Shown: positions 38,046 through 47,340 of the stretch, piece by piece
How positions within the stretch are numbered: the stretch's first letter is position 1
How the letters are laid out: the number at the start of each line of letters is the position of its first letter
NCBI RefSeq assembly: GCF_903815225.1
Contig: NZ_LR813084.1
Coordinates: forward strand, 2,336,501 to 2,400,500
DNA from: Delftia tsuruhatensis
GTDB lineage: Bacteria > Pseudomonadota > Gammaproteobacteria > Burkholderiales > Burkholderiaceae_C
DNA: 64,000 nt
Direction: 5' to 3'
The notes under the pieces: model-generated
The model's input: the letters and a program-made list of their open reading frames with translations, nothing else
Databases searched by the model: none
Told to the model about the DNA's origin: nothing
Translations under genes and position numbers: made by a program

Positions 38046-38481
38046 ATGAAAGATTTCAATAAAAATCGTGTTAATGAAGATGCTCTTGAAGCGGATGATG
38101 ATGTGGTTATATATAATGGAGTTCCGTTTAATGGAGTTGGATTCGATAATTTTGCGGATGGCTCGGTAATAGAATATGAAACCGAGTACAAAAAATGGAT
38201 TTCCGCATGGAATGAAAAAAAAAAAAGTGGTATAAGAATGGTGAATTGGCTTACTCTATTTCTTATTTTAATGGTCTAAAGCATGGAGAGGAAAATCATT
38301 GGTATCCTTCCGGGCAGAGCAAATTGTTTGCAGTATATGAGTATGGAGTAAAGTAAATTCCATTTTATGGAATGAAAATGGTGAGGTGGTGGAGAGGTTC
38401 TCTATCTCTCAAGATTCGATAAATTTTACGATTCTTCAGAAAAGACGATTGCTGGGTTGGGATCATGACTGGATTACTTGA
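38046..38481 (+). pseudogene. YwqK-like (MORN-repeat) immunity protein, frameshifted
   Basis: The ATG at 38046 follows the YwqJ-like tip by 13 bp. The first frame gives EDALEADDDVVIYNGVPFNG and then breaks at an A6 run (~38198), an A12 run (~38215) and GTAAAG (~38353). Reading across these joins NGFPHGMK, WYKNGELAYSISYFNGLKHG and NHWYPSGQSKL, i.e. tandem MORN-like repeats as in the YwqK antitoxin, ending with GWDHDWIT and TGA at 38479-38481. It should neutralise the adjacent YwqJ-like deaminase. The A-run position of each break suggests sequence error, although slippage in vivo is possible. Confidence 0.6.
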
Positions 38482-38538
38482 TTTTGAGCAATTTTAAGTT
38501 GACTGAGTGAAGTTGATTTGGGGAATTTGTATTGATAT

Positions 38539-39213
38539 TTATTTGCTATTTATTAGACTTTGAACAATACTATTAGAAATTCTGGTTGTTTCTGGGAGTC
38601 GATATTTCTTACACAAGCTCAATATTGTTTTGCTGGCCATGCATAAGGATACTCTATGCCCTATGGAAATATATAGAGGCTTGACATTGTCTCGTGTTCT
38701 TAAGGCATTGGCAATAATTTCTCCATTGTCAAAACTGGCGAATAGTCTCCTTTTATTTTTCCGACTTCATCATGAGTTCCCAGGAGAAGATTCTTTCCGC
38801 AGCCAATGGTGGGAATATCAAAAGTTACGCCAACATGGCAAGCAAGGCCGAAACGTCTTGGGTGAGCTATTCCTTGGCCATCGCAAATTATTAGATCTGG
38901 CTTTATCTGTAGTGACTCCAAGGATTTTGTAATTACCGGTAATTCTCTAAATGAGAAAAGCCCAGGGATGTACGGGAACTGCACGGTATCTTCAACGACA
39001 ACTTTTTTGTATGACGTTTAGTGAATTAAAATCGATAACTACGGCAGCGGCAATCAATTTGTTGCTATGTTTAGCATAGGCAGCATCAACACCCGCCACA
39101 GTTTTGATATCTCCTATACGATCATCACGTTCCACAAAATTCGCTAATCTTCTCTGCAAATCTATTGCTTCTTCTTCATTGATATTCCAAGGGTGGGTGA
39201 TTATTGGTTTCAT
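38539..39213 (-). pseudogene. nfi: endonuclease V (deoxyinosine 3'-endonuclease), two compensating frameshifts
   Basis: Reading across a surplus A (~39010) and a missing T (~38745) gives a 224-residue protein, almost the same length as E. coli Nfi. Key features: catalytic Asp in VAGVDAAY, the strand-separating wedge PYIPG, catalytic Glu in FSFRELP, Asp in ICDGQGIAHPRRFG, then DVPTIG-like DIPTIGCGK, GHRVSL and YRLPETTR near the end. Endonuclease V nicks DNA near deoxyinosine, the product of adenine deamination, and acts to a lesser degree on other damaged bases. The gene is AT-rich, opposite in strand to its neighbours and placed right after two deaminase-toxin modules, so it was probably acquired with them. 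Because corrected length is exact, it is probably functional in the cell. Confidence 0.8.
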
Positions 39214-39436
39214 ATTTGAAATTTGAACTTCTTTAAAGAATGGTTTGCGATTTTATCTGCTTTTAAATTTTTGTATGGTTCTTGCCGGGGTCGGGGTTCT
39301 TAGAATACGCAAGATCTAGAGTTTTGACATCAAATATTTGATTTTAATTTGGCGGAAAATCATTTATGTAAGGGGCCAGGGTGTGCCGACGCTTGGCATA
39401 TCGTGGTTGCCACGATATCCAATGGCTCGTGCAGCT

Positions 39437-39867
39437 CAGCGGCGCCACCAGCACCAGCTACACCTACGACGCCAACGGCAACCGCCTCACGCAGACACAG
39501 ACCCGGGGCGCAGGCACCACCACGACGCGCTACCACTGGAACGCCCAGGACCAGCTCGTCAGCGTGGCGCAGGACAGCGGCAGCGGCCCCGAGATCCTGG
39601 CGCGCTACCGCTACAACGCAGCCAACCTGCGCGCAGAAAAAACTCCTCGGCAACGCAGGCCTGAGCGCGGCCACGCAAGGCAGCGCGGGGGCATACAGCC
39701 CGCTGGCCTATGAACGCATCCAGTGGGACGGCCTGCACGCCAGGCGCAGCTTCGAGATCACGGGCACGGACAAGCGCCAGACCCTGCGCAGCGACACGGA
39801 CGCAGCCGTCCAAAGCGGAAACACAGCCCCTGGCTGTTCAACCGCACGCAATACGCCAACGGCCTGG
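39437..39867 (+). repeat. RHS core direct repeat, copy B
   Basis: A 431-bp near-identical copy of 33056-33484 in the same orientation. It starts abruptly after AT-rich sequence and ends at the words for NGL, after which the two copies diverge. It has one more A and one more G than copy A in homopolymers. Together the copies flank both toxin modules, the IS and nfi. Confidence 0.95.
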
Positions 39868-40048
39868 CCGGGGAGGGCTTCACAGGCTTGTGAGATCACT
39901 CCGGCGCAAGCGCCGCGTCGAGAGGTGGCTGGTCTTGGCGCAGCAGGTCCTGGGAATTCATTTGCCAGGCGGCTGTTGGATGAGGCGTTCTTGAAGTGCT
40001 TCGGATACCGGATTTCAGGGATGTACGCCGGCCAGGCAATCCTCTAGA
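39437..40048 (+). pseudogene. orphan RHS core fragment with unrelated short tail
   Basis: This headless RHS fragment encodes the last YD repeats (SYTYDANGNRLTQTQTRGAG and following), shifted by A6 and C4 runs, then switches at 39868 to a tail unlike the resident core. The tail has no recognisable toxin and runs into a stop near 40048. It fits the remnant of an orphan RHS tip whose toxin has been lost, or a recombination donor. No start codon or ribosome binding site is evident. Confidence 0.65.
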
Positions 40049-40146
40049 GTCTGCGCTTGTCAAAGAAGCTGTGTTCTGTAACACACCCAGGGTCGGCGGG
40101 GAGGATGTTCTTCGCCTGTTCCGCATATCTCTTTCCGGCAGGACCC
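39868..40146. other. divergent tail after RHS copy B; no convincing gene
   Basis: High-GC sequence again after the AT-rich patch. It holds the end of the orphan RHS fragment and the leader of the next gene. I see no domain or RNA structure in it beyond a GGCAGGA ribosome binding site just before 40147. Confidence 0.5.
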
Positions 40147-43005
40147 ATGCTGCACCGATTCCATACCACCTCGCGTCGCGGCGCCTGCATGAGGTCGGTT
40201 GCCGCGCTGGCTGCGGTGGCGCCCATGCCCGCGGCCCAGGCCCAGAGCATCACCGTGGCGCCGTTGGCGGCGCTGGCGCCGGCCGCCATTCCCGTGAACC
40301 ATCCTCTGGCACTGGTGCTGCTCGCGCTGGCATTTGCCGCCTGCCTTGCCTGGGGAGTGAGAACGGGCCGCATCCGCCTGGGCTCCCTGCGCGCCTGGGC
40401 CATGGGCGGTGGCGTGCTCATGGCCGGCTCCCTGGTGGTCTGGGGTGACAAGGTCCAGGCCCAGTTGCAAGAGTTGCAGGAAGCCTTCAGCCAGGCGGCG
40501 GGAGAGACACGCACCGTGCCGGTGCAGACCACGGCCCTGGCCGCCGATGGCACGCCGCTGGGATTTCTGCCGGTGGTCTACCGCAACCAGGCGCCGGTCA
40601 GGTTGCGGATCACCGGCATCACGCAGCCTGCCTGGAACACCTGTTTTCCGCTGGGCGTGCCTGACAGCCTTCCCACGACGGCGCCGCGCCCGGGCAGTGC
40701 CTGCGCGGTGAACGCGGTGCTGGAAGCCGGGGGCTCGTGCTGGCTGGATGTGGCCCAGCTGTGCGCCGATGCCGCAGCCGCCGTGCGCGGCAGCCACGCC
40801 AGCGTGCTCGTGCCTGACGGCGTGAAGGTGGACACGGCCGGCCAGGCCACGGGCAATGTGCTGGCCAACGATTCCGATGCCGATGGGGCGCTGGTCGTCG
40901 CCAGTTTCACGTATGAGGGTCAGCGCCTGGCGGCCGGTACCTCCCGCACCGTGGCGGGGCGCGGGACGTTCGCGCTGCAGTCCGATGGCGGCTTCAGCTT
41001 CCAGGCGGATGCGAACTACGGTGGCAGTTATCCGCTGGCCATCGGCTATACCGTGCAGACCGGCACTTCCAGCACGCTGAATGTCTCCGTGAACCGGGCG
41101 CCCGTGGCCGGCAATGACGCAGCCACCACCAGCGAGAGCACTGCCGTCACCATCGCCGTGCGCGGCAATGACAGCGATGCCGATGGGGACCGCCTGGCCG
41201 TCACCGGCGTCACCCAGGGCACCAACGGTTCCGTGGTCGTGGATGCCGTCACGGGCAATCCGATCTACACGCCGAATGCGGGTTTTACCGGGAATGACGG
41301 CTTCACCTACACCGTCGGCGATGGCAGAGGCGGCATTGCCACGGCCAACGTCACCGTGACGGTGAACGCCGTCGGCCCCGGCAACCGGCCGCCGGTGTCT
41401 GTCGCGGACGCAATCTCCCTGAACGAGGGTGCCGTGGCCACCACGCTCCTGGGCGGGGCCACCAGCTTGCTGGCCAACGACACGGACCCCGAGAACGACC
41501 CGCTGGTCGCCGTGCTCGTGACCGGTCCTTCCCATGGGACGCTGACCTTGAATTCCAATGGCACTTTCTACTATAGCCACGACGGCAGCGAGACGGAGGC
41601 GGACAGCTTCACCTACCGCAGCCACGACGGCCAGGCCAGTGGCAACATCGCCACCGTCGCCATCACGGTGGTGCCGGTCAATGACGCGCCGGTGGCCGGG
41701 CCCGACAGTTTCACCATGGCCATCAATGGCTCCTTGGAGATCACGCCCGCGCAGCTGCTGGCCAACGACGTCGATGCGGAAGGCGACAGCCTGGCAATCT
41801 CATCGGTGCAGTCGGCCGTCCAGGGCAGCGTGTCCCTGGTCGGCGGCAAGGTGGTGTTCACTCCCGCTGCCGGGTATGAAGGGCCGGCGGGCTTTACCTA
41901 TACCGTCGGCGACGGGCATGGCGGATCCAGCACGGCCACCGTCAGTGTCTCGGTCGGCTCCGCGACCAGTCCCTCCATCGTGCTGCTCAAATCCCTGCTG
42001 GCCATCGCCCACGGCACGGGCGGAACCAGCGTGGGGTTCCCGGTCAACTCCCGGCCGGTGGACACGGACGGATCGGAATCACTGTCGATCAAGATCGGCA
42101 ACGTGCCCCACGGGGTCGTCCTTCAATGCGGGCACCAACCTGGGCGGCGGTGTGTGGCAGTTCACGACAGCCGATCTGCCCCTGCTCACGCTGAACCTGC
42201 CCGGCAGCTACACCACGAATGCCACCCAGCTGACGGTGCAGGTGACGGCCACCGAGATGCACGGCGGCGCCACCGCCTCCACGTCCGGCGTGGTCACGCT
42301 CAAGGCGTCTTACACGACCGTGGACATCACCACCACGCAGAGCGGCAGCTACACGGGCAGCTCGGCCAATGAATACATCCAGGGAGGAGACGGCAACAAC
42401 ACCATCAATGCCGCGAACGGCAACAACATCGTCCTGGGGGGGCGATGGCGATGACACGCTGTCGTCGGGCTCCGGCTCCGACATGCTCTCGGGTGGCAGC
42501 GGCAACGACGTCCTCAACGCGGGCTCCGGCACCGACTGGCTTTGGGGCGGCTCCGGCAACGACAGGCTCATCGGCGGCGATGCCGGTGAGAATTTCGTGG
42601 ATGTGTTCGTCTGGCGCCTTGGCGATCAGGGGCGGCTGGCACGCCGGCGGTGGACCACATCCAGAACTTCGCGACGGCCGCGGCGGGCACCAATGCCACC
42701 GGAGGCGATGTGCTGGATCTGCGCGATCTGCTCCTGGGGAGTCGGTGGGGCCCTCCAATGGCGCAGGCAACCTGGCCGACTACCTGCACTTCGAGGTATC
42801 CGGCAGCGACACCGTGGTGCACGTCAGCCACACGGGAGGGTTCGCCGCGGATGCGCATGCGGTGGGTGCCGGCTACACCGCAGCGCAGGAGACGCAGCAG
42901 ATCATCCTGGAGGGCGTCAACCTGCAATCGCTGTACTCCGGCGCCACGACGGACCAGCAGCTCATCACCCAGCTGCTGAACAACAACAAGCTGATCGTGG
43001 ATTGA
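40147..43005 (+). pseudogene. repeat-rich surface/secreted protein: XrtH-like mid-cut signal, Ig/VCBS-type repeats, RTX and type I secretion end (frameshifted)
   Basis: From the ATG at 40147 (GGCAGGA upstream): signal peptide ending AAQAQS, then IPVNHPLALVLLALAFAACL with a following basic GVRTGRIR, an IPTL-CTERM-like sorting segment placed near the N-terminus. A helical part and a Cys-containing module follow (~110-215), then four ~95-residue cadherin-like/VCBS-type repeats with LANDSDADG, NDSDADGD, LANDTDPEND, LANDVDAEGD motifs. After that come RTX-like glycine/aspartate repeats (GGSGNDVLNAGSGTD) and a C-terminus typical of type I secretion targets (LLNNNKLIVD). Four indels (surplus C ~42110, surplus G ~42437, missing G ~42625 and ~42735) break it. 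They cancel to give 952 residues, so the protein is probably intact in the cell. Function: adhesin-like, inferred. Confidence 0.7.
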
Positions 43006-43040
43006 GCGCGGCCGGCGGCTGTTCCGGCCACCTGCTTCGC

Positions 43041-44306
43041 CTACATGAAATTGCGCGTATGCAGTGATGCCAGCCGTTCGGCATGCCCGCGCTCGAAGCC
43101 CAGGCGCAGGAGCTTGGAAAAGCGCCCGTCGGCCATGTCGCGCATGAGCTGCTGCACGCGGGCGGCGCCGCGGCCCAGGGCTTCGGGGGGGTGAGGGTGC
43201 CGGCCGCGATGAGGATGAGGGCGTCGAAGACTTCCTCGTTCAGGCCCGAGGTGCCGGCCAGGGCGTCGAAGCGCTGCTCCACGGCCTGGGCCAGCTGGTG
43301 CTGGAAGCCCGGTTCCTGCTGGAGGCGGTACAGCAGGTGGGACATGCCCAGGGCCACGTGGCGGGCCTCGTCGCGCGCGGCCAGGCGGCAGATCTGGCGG
43401 GTCAGGGGTCGGGTGCCTCGGTCTGCAGGAATTGCAGCAGGTGCACGAAGGTGCCTTCGCCGAGCACGGACAGCAAAAGCCCGCCACGGAAAAAAATCCG
43501 TCTCGTCCAGCAGGCTCTTGAGCGAGGCCTGGCCGCCCGCCGTGGACAGTGCGGGCTCGCGGCCATGGCGGCGGATGCGGCGCGTGAAGACGTCGATGTG
43601 GCGCGCCTCGTCGGCCACCTGGATGGCCAGCGCGGCCTGCAGTTCGCGGTAGTGCGGGTGCAACTGCCCCAGGAAGCGCGCGGGCACCAGCAGGGCGGCG
43701 TTCTCGTTCTCGACCATGTAGGTCATGAGCTGGACGATGGCATCTTCCACGGGTGCGGGCAGCACGGGGCATCGTTCCAGTCGATGTCGGTATCGGCGTT
43801 CCACTGCGCGGCCACGGCCTGGGCGTAGAGGTCGGCGGCGCTGTCGGTCCAGACATGCAGCTTGTCGCTGAGCCGGAATTGGAAGGCCGGCGCGCCGGCC
43901 TCCACGCGTGCGCCGCGCGCGGCCAGGCCCCAGAAGGGCCGGGCCTGTGCGGCCACGGCATCGGCGCCGTCGCGCGGGTCGCTGCGGCCGGTATCGGCCG
44001 CGCCGCGCCAGCGCCCGGCCTGGGCGCCGCCGCGCACCACGATGCAGTGGCCGGCATCGGCCCCTGCCCCGGGTGCACCCCATGGCCCTGGTCGCGGCAC
44101 CAGCCGGACAGCTGGGCCTGCCAGCCCGGGGAGCTGCCCGTCACGCGCAGCTGACCGCCCACGGGCAGGCCGGACAGCGCGTGCTTGACCAGCAGGTGGG
44201 CACCGGCATCGAAGCCCAGGCCCTGGAGGTCGACCACGGCGGGCTGTGCATGCGCGGCCGGGGCTTGGGAGGCAGGGGGGAGGTCAGGGGTGGGCATGGT
44301 GCGCAT
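43041..44306 (-). pseudogene. TusA-like/ferritin-like diiron fusion protein (frameshifted)
   Basis: About 421 residues if five indels are repaired. The N-terminal ~75 residues (VVDLQGLGFDAGAHLLVKHA, then a GGQLRVTGSSPGW strand) resemble a TusA/SirA sulfurtransferase fold, but the Cys-Pro of that family is absent (GFDA). The rest is a four-helix ferritin-like domain with MTYMVENENAALL and VADEARHIDVF, then RDEARHVALG: two ExxH pairs that would bind a di-iron centre. It is the last gene of a minus-strand trio with the PhnD-like protein and acyl-CoA dehydrogenase-like genes; start at ATG 44306 or 44297. Members of the ferritin-like superfamily with this pattern oxygenate amines or other substrates; the substrate here is unknown. 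Confidence 0.65.
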
Positions 44307-44319
44307 CGGGTCCGGCGGC

Positions 44320-45186
44320 TCAGTAGCGGTAGTCCTGCACGGTGATGCGGCCTTCGGTGTCGTAGAAGGCTTCGTCCGTCACCGCGCGCTCCAGCAGGCC
44401 GTAGCCCGTGCCCCGGCCCGGGTGCCAGACCTTCAGGCCTTCGAGTTCCAGCAGCGGGCGCACGGCCGCGTCGTCCCAGGACATGGCCAGCAGGATGTCG
44501 CGGAAGGCGGCGGCGCGCTCGGCGTCGATGTGCGGGCCGGCGGTCATGTTGCAGTGGTCGAAAGCGCCCGAGGTGGCCAGCACGCGCGTGCCGCCCGCGG
44601 GCAGCGTGCCTTCGCGCGCAAAGGCCTGGTAGTTCTTGCCCACCATCCATGAGGCCTGGATCTCGCCGGCCACCATGGCCGCGGCCGCCAGGCGCTCGCC
44701 GCCGATGTGGTCGCCATGCTTGCCGCCCAGTACGTCGAAGCGGCGCGCCGTGTAGTCGCGCCCGGCCACCAGGCCCTCCTGGCGCAGGTGGTCCAGCGGG
44801 ATCAGCGTGGCCTGGGGCGAGTCCACCGCACCGAATCCCACGGTCTTGCCGCGCAGGTCCTGCACGCTCTGGATGGGGCTGCCGGCGGGCACGACCAGCA
44901 GCGAATGCAAGTCCAGGTCGGTGTCGCGCATGGCGATGGACTCCACGCGCTGGCCGCGCGCGCGGGCCATGCGATCGGCGCGAACGAAGGCCAGGGGCGA
45001 GTTCCAGGCCAGGTGCACGTCGCCTGCGATCAGTGCCTCGGTCAGCGACTCGTAGTTGGAATAGAGCACGTAGTCGAAGTAGTAGCCGCGCTCGATGAAG
45101 TAGGCCTTGAAGCCTTCCCAGATGGTGATGACCTTGGGGGCGTAGGCTACAGCGCCGAGCTTGATCACGGGGGCGGTTGTCGTCAT
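44320..45186 (-). CDS. PhnD/SsuA-like substrate-binding protein lacking a signal peptide
   Basis: A 288-residue periplasmic-binding-protein fold. The ATG at 45186 has AAAGGA eight bases upstream and is chosen over a longer frame from 45252. The protein has the family pattern: an early LGAVAYAPK strand, a Tyr-rich DYVLYSNYESLTEAL segment, AGDVHLAWNSPLAFV, LRGKTVGFGAVDSPQA and SWMVGKNYQAF. The unusual point is that it starts directly with the first beta strand and has no signal peptide, and no permease or ATPase gene is nearby. It may therefore be a cytoplasmic ligand-binding protein working with the flanking flavoprotein and di-iron protein rather than a transporter subunit. Confidence 0.8.
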   Translation of the reverse strand: MTTTAPVIKLGAVAYAPKVITIWEGFKAYFIERGYYFDYVLYSNYESLTEALIAGDVHLAWNSPLAFVRADRMARARGQRVESIAMRDTDLDLHSLLVVPAGSPIQSVQDLRGKTVGFGAVDSPQATLIPLDHLRQEGLVAGRDYTARRFDVLGGKHGDHIGGERLAAAAMVAGEIQASWMVGKNYQAFAREGTLPAGGTRVLATSGAFDHCNMTAGPHIDAERAAAFRDILLAMSWDDAAVRPLLELEGLKVWHPGRGTGYGLLERAVTDEAFYDTEGRITVQDYRY

Positions 45187-45233
45187 GTGGAAGTCCTTTG
45201 GAGGTGGGGTGTCGGGGGATGGGGCAGGGCGGC

Positions 45234-46355
45234 TCAGGCCGCGGCGTCGCACATGCCTTTGCCCAGCATGTCGTAGATCACGTCGGTGGTGGGTGCCATC
45301 ACGGAGGCGGCGCGCGCATCACGGAACAGGCGCTCGATGCCCAGCTCCTTGCGGAAGGCAGCGCCGCCGCACACGCGCATGGCGATATCGGTGACTTCCA
45401 GCGCGGCCTCGGCGGCGGCGGCCTTGGTCTGCAGCAGGCGCGTGCGCGCATCGGGGCGGGCGGCCTGCACGGCGGCCACGGTGTCGTCGCGCAGCAGGCG
45501 GGCCTGCTCCAGGCGCAGCTGGGCGCGGGCCAGGTAGGCACGGATGGTGGGCAGGTCGGCCAGCGAGCTGCCGCTTTCCGCGAAGCGCGTGCCCGCCACA
45601 TGGGCCACGGCGCGGCGCAGCGCGCCCTGCATGAGGCCGATGGAGGTGGTGGCGATCAGCGTGGGGAAGAAGGGCATCAGATGGCGGCCCTTGACGGCCT
45701 CGCCCTCGCCATCGGCCCCCAGCATGCGGGCGCGGGGCACGCTCACATCGCGCGCCTCGATGGGCGACGATGCATTGCCGCGCAGCCCCATGCCATTGAA
45801 GCGCCCGGGGATGGACAGGCCCGGCAGCCGGCTGTCCACCAGCCACAGCGTATTGCCCTCGCCCTGCGTGGCGCGCGAGATCCAGACATAGGAGTCGGCC
45901 TCGCCCGCCGAGGTGATCATGCTCTTGAGCGCGTTCAGGTGGACGACGTCGTCGGCCGCGGCGTCGGCGGCCGTGGCCGTGCCCGTGGGTGCCCAGATGT
46001 GGCTGCGCGAGCCGGCCTCGGACACGGCCAGCGTGGTGACGTGGCGCCCGGCCGCGATCGCGCGGCGCACTTCGTCATCGGCAAAGGGCTCGATCAGCGC
46101 CACGCCGCAGTAGTGCATGGTCAGCACCATGGCCGTGCAGGGGCAGTCCTGGGCGATGCGCTCCACGACCTGCACCGCCTCGGCCAGGCCCTTGCCCCGG
46201 CCGCCCACGTCGCTGGCGCTGATCAGGCCCAGCAGGCCGGCACCGGCCAGCGCATCCAGCGCGGCACGCGGGTAGAGCGCCTGCTCGTCGATCTGCGCGG
46301 CGTGGGGCGCGATGATCTCGCGCATGAGGGGTTCGAGTTGTTGCAAAACTTCCAT
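45234..46355 (-). CDS. acyl-CoA dehydrogenase-like flavoprotein
   Basis: A 373-residue protein of the acyl-CoA dehydrogenase superfamily. The N-terminal helical domain (~1-105) is followed by the beta domain with the FAD-contact stretch TLAVSEAGSRSHIW and the GMGLRGNASSPIEA motif, then the C-terminal helical bundle with an ICGG-equivalent MRVCGGAAF and RLFRDARAASVMAPT. The Glu base of classical enzymes is not obvious at the usual EG position, so it may be a monooxygenase-type member (DszC/SfnB-like) rather than a beta-oxidation enzyme. It starts the minus-strand trio, 47 bp before the PhnD-like gene. Confidence 0.85.
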   Translation of the reverse strand: MEVLQQLEPLMREIIAPHAAQIDEQALYPRAALDALAGAGLLGLISASDVGGRGKGLAEAVQVVERIAQDCPCTAMVLTMHYCGVALIEPFADDEVRRAIAAGRHVTTLAVSEAGSRSHIWAPTGTATAADAAADDVVHLNALKSMITSAGEADSYVWISRATQGEGNTLWLVDSRLPGLSIPGRFNGMGLRGNASSPIEARDVSVPRARMLGADGEGEAVKGRHLMPFFPTLIATTSIGLMQGALRRAVAHVAGTRFAESGSSLADLPTIRAYLARAQLRLEQARLLRDDTVAAVQAARPDARTRLLQTKAAAAEAALEVTDIAMRVCGGAAFRKELGIERLFRDARAASVMAPTTDVIYDMLGKGMCDAAA

Positions 46356-46672
46356 CAGGGATCACCATAGGCATGCCCGTGGCCGCCTGCCGAAAGGCGT
46401 TTTGCTGGAAGTCCGGGGTGATGCTGGAGCGCAGCGATGTCCGCTGGACGCGCTTGCCGCATGCAGACCTGCAATGGCGGATGGGCTGGGAAAGGATGGG
46501 GGATTATGCGCCGGGCCGGGGGCGGCGGACACAAGCACCCTGCGTCGCATCATGGCGTTCGCCCACGCCAGCGTCGGTCGCCGGCCGCCCTCTGGCGGTT
46601 TTCCGCGCCAGAATGTACGCTCACCGGGCGTCGCTCCCGCGATGCCGCGACCTGCACCATGCACCTCTTGAC
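46356..46672. other. divergent intergenic region (~317 bp)
   Basis: Separates the minus-strand flavoprotein trio from the plus-strand methyltransferase-like gene. An in-frame extension of the downstream gene runs back to 46373 but has the composition of non-coding high-GC sequence, so I do not include it. Promoters for both units should lie here; no clear operator is seen. Confidence 0.5.
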
Positions 46673-47131
46673 ATGCGCATGCTTGAACTCCGCATCCCGC
46701 CCCTGGTCCTGGTCGCCCTCTTCTCGGCGGCCATGGCCGCAATCGCCCGGGCCGTACCGGCGCCCCTCGCCTTTGCGGGCAGGTGGGCCGTTGCCGGCGC
46801 TTTCGTCTGCGCTGGCGTTGCGGTCGCCTGGGCGGGCGTGATGGCCTTTCGGCGCCAAAGGACCACCGTCAATCCACTCGCGCCGCAGCAGGCCTCCTCG
46901 CTGGTGGACACCGGCATCTACCGTTTCACCCGCAACCCCATGTACCTCGGCTTCGTGCTGGCGCTGCTGGGCTGGGGCGTCGGCCTGGGCAACTGGGCCT
47001 GCCTGCTGCTGCTGCCGGTGTTCGTCGGCTACATGAACCGGTTCCAGATCCAGCCCGAGGAGCGCGCGCTGGCCCGGCTGTTCGGAGCGCGGTTCACGGC
47101 GTATACCCGCGCGGTCCGCCGCTGGCTGTAG
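46673..47131 (+). CDS. isoprenylcysteine carboxyl methyltransferase/PEMT-family membrane protein
   Basis: A 152-residue integral membrane protein with about four hydrophobic helices. The motifs YRFTRNPMYLGFVL (the RNPxY core) and the QPEERALARLFG helix near the end are the S-adenosylmethionine-binding signature of the ICMT/PEMT family. In bacteria such proteins methylate lipids or unknown small substrates in the inner membrane. ATGs at 46673 and 46679 are both possible. It stands alone between a divergent operon and a diguanylate cyclase. Confidence 0.85.
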   Translation: MRMLELRIPPLVLVALFSAAMAAIARAVPAPLAFAGRWAVAGAFVCAGVAVAWAGVMAFRRQRTTVNPLAPQQASSLVDTGIYRFTRNPMYLGFVLALLGWGVGLGNWACLLLLPVFVGYMNRFQIQPEERALARLFGARFTAYTRAVRRWL

Positions 47132-47340
47132 ACGGCGCGTACCATGGGCGGACAGGAATGCCAGGGCGAGTCGCCCATTTTTCCGAAGCCGGAGACAATA
47201 CCGGATTGCGGGTTCTTATGGCTTGACATAAATCAATGTCATGGTGATGGCGCTCGGGTCTGTACAAGTGTTCGGGCTGGCGCGGCAGGGCTCACGGATC
47301 GAACGGCGGCGTGACCGCCGAGATGGCGCAGGTGGATGTG

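Noticed and set aside
38700..38984. Two separate small minus-strand genes (38700-38984 and 38992-39213)
   Set aside because: Together with a third frame they are consecutive parts of one endonuclease V.
40060..41625. A 521-residue minus-strand open frame
   Set aside because: Shadow of the VCBS-type repeat protein on the plus strand.
46373..46672. N-terminal extension of the methyltransferase-like gene
   Set aside because: The extra 100 residues are Arg/Trp-rich, not membrane-like, and precede a better start at 46673.
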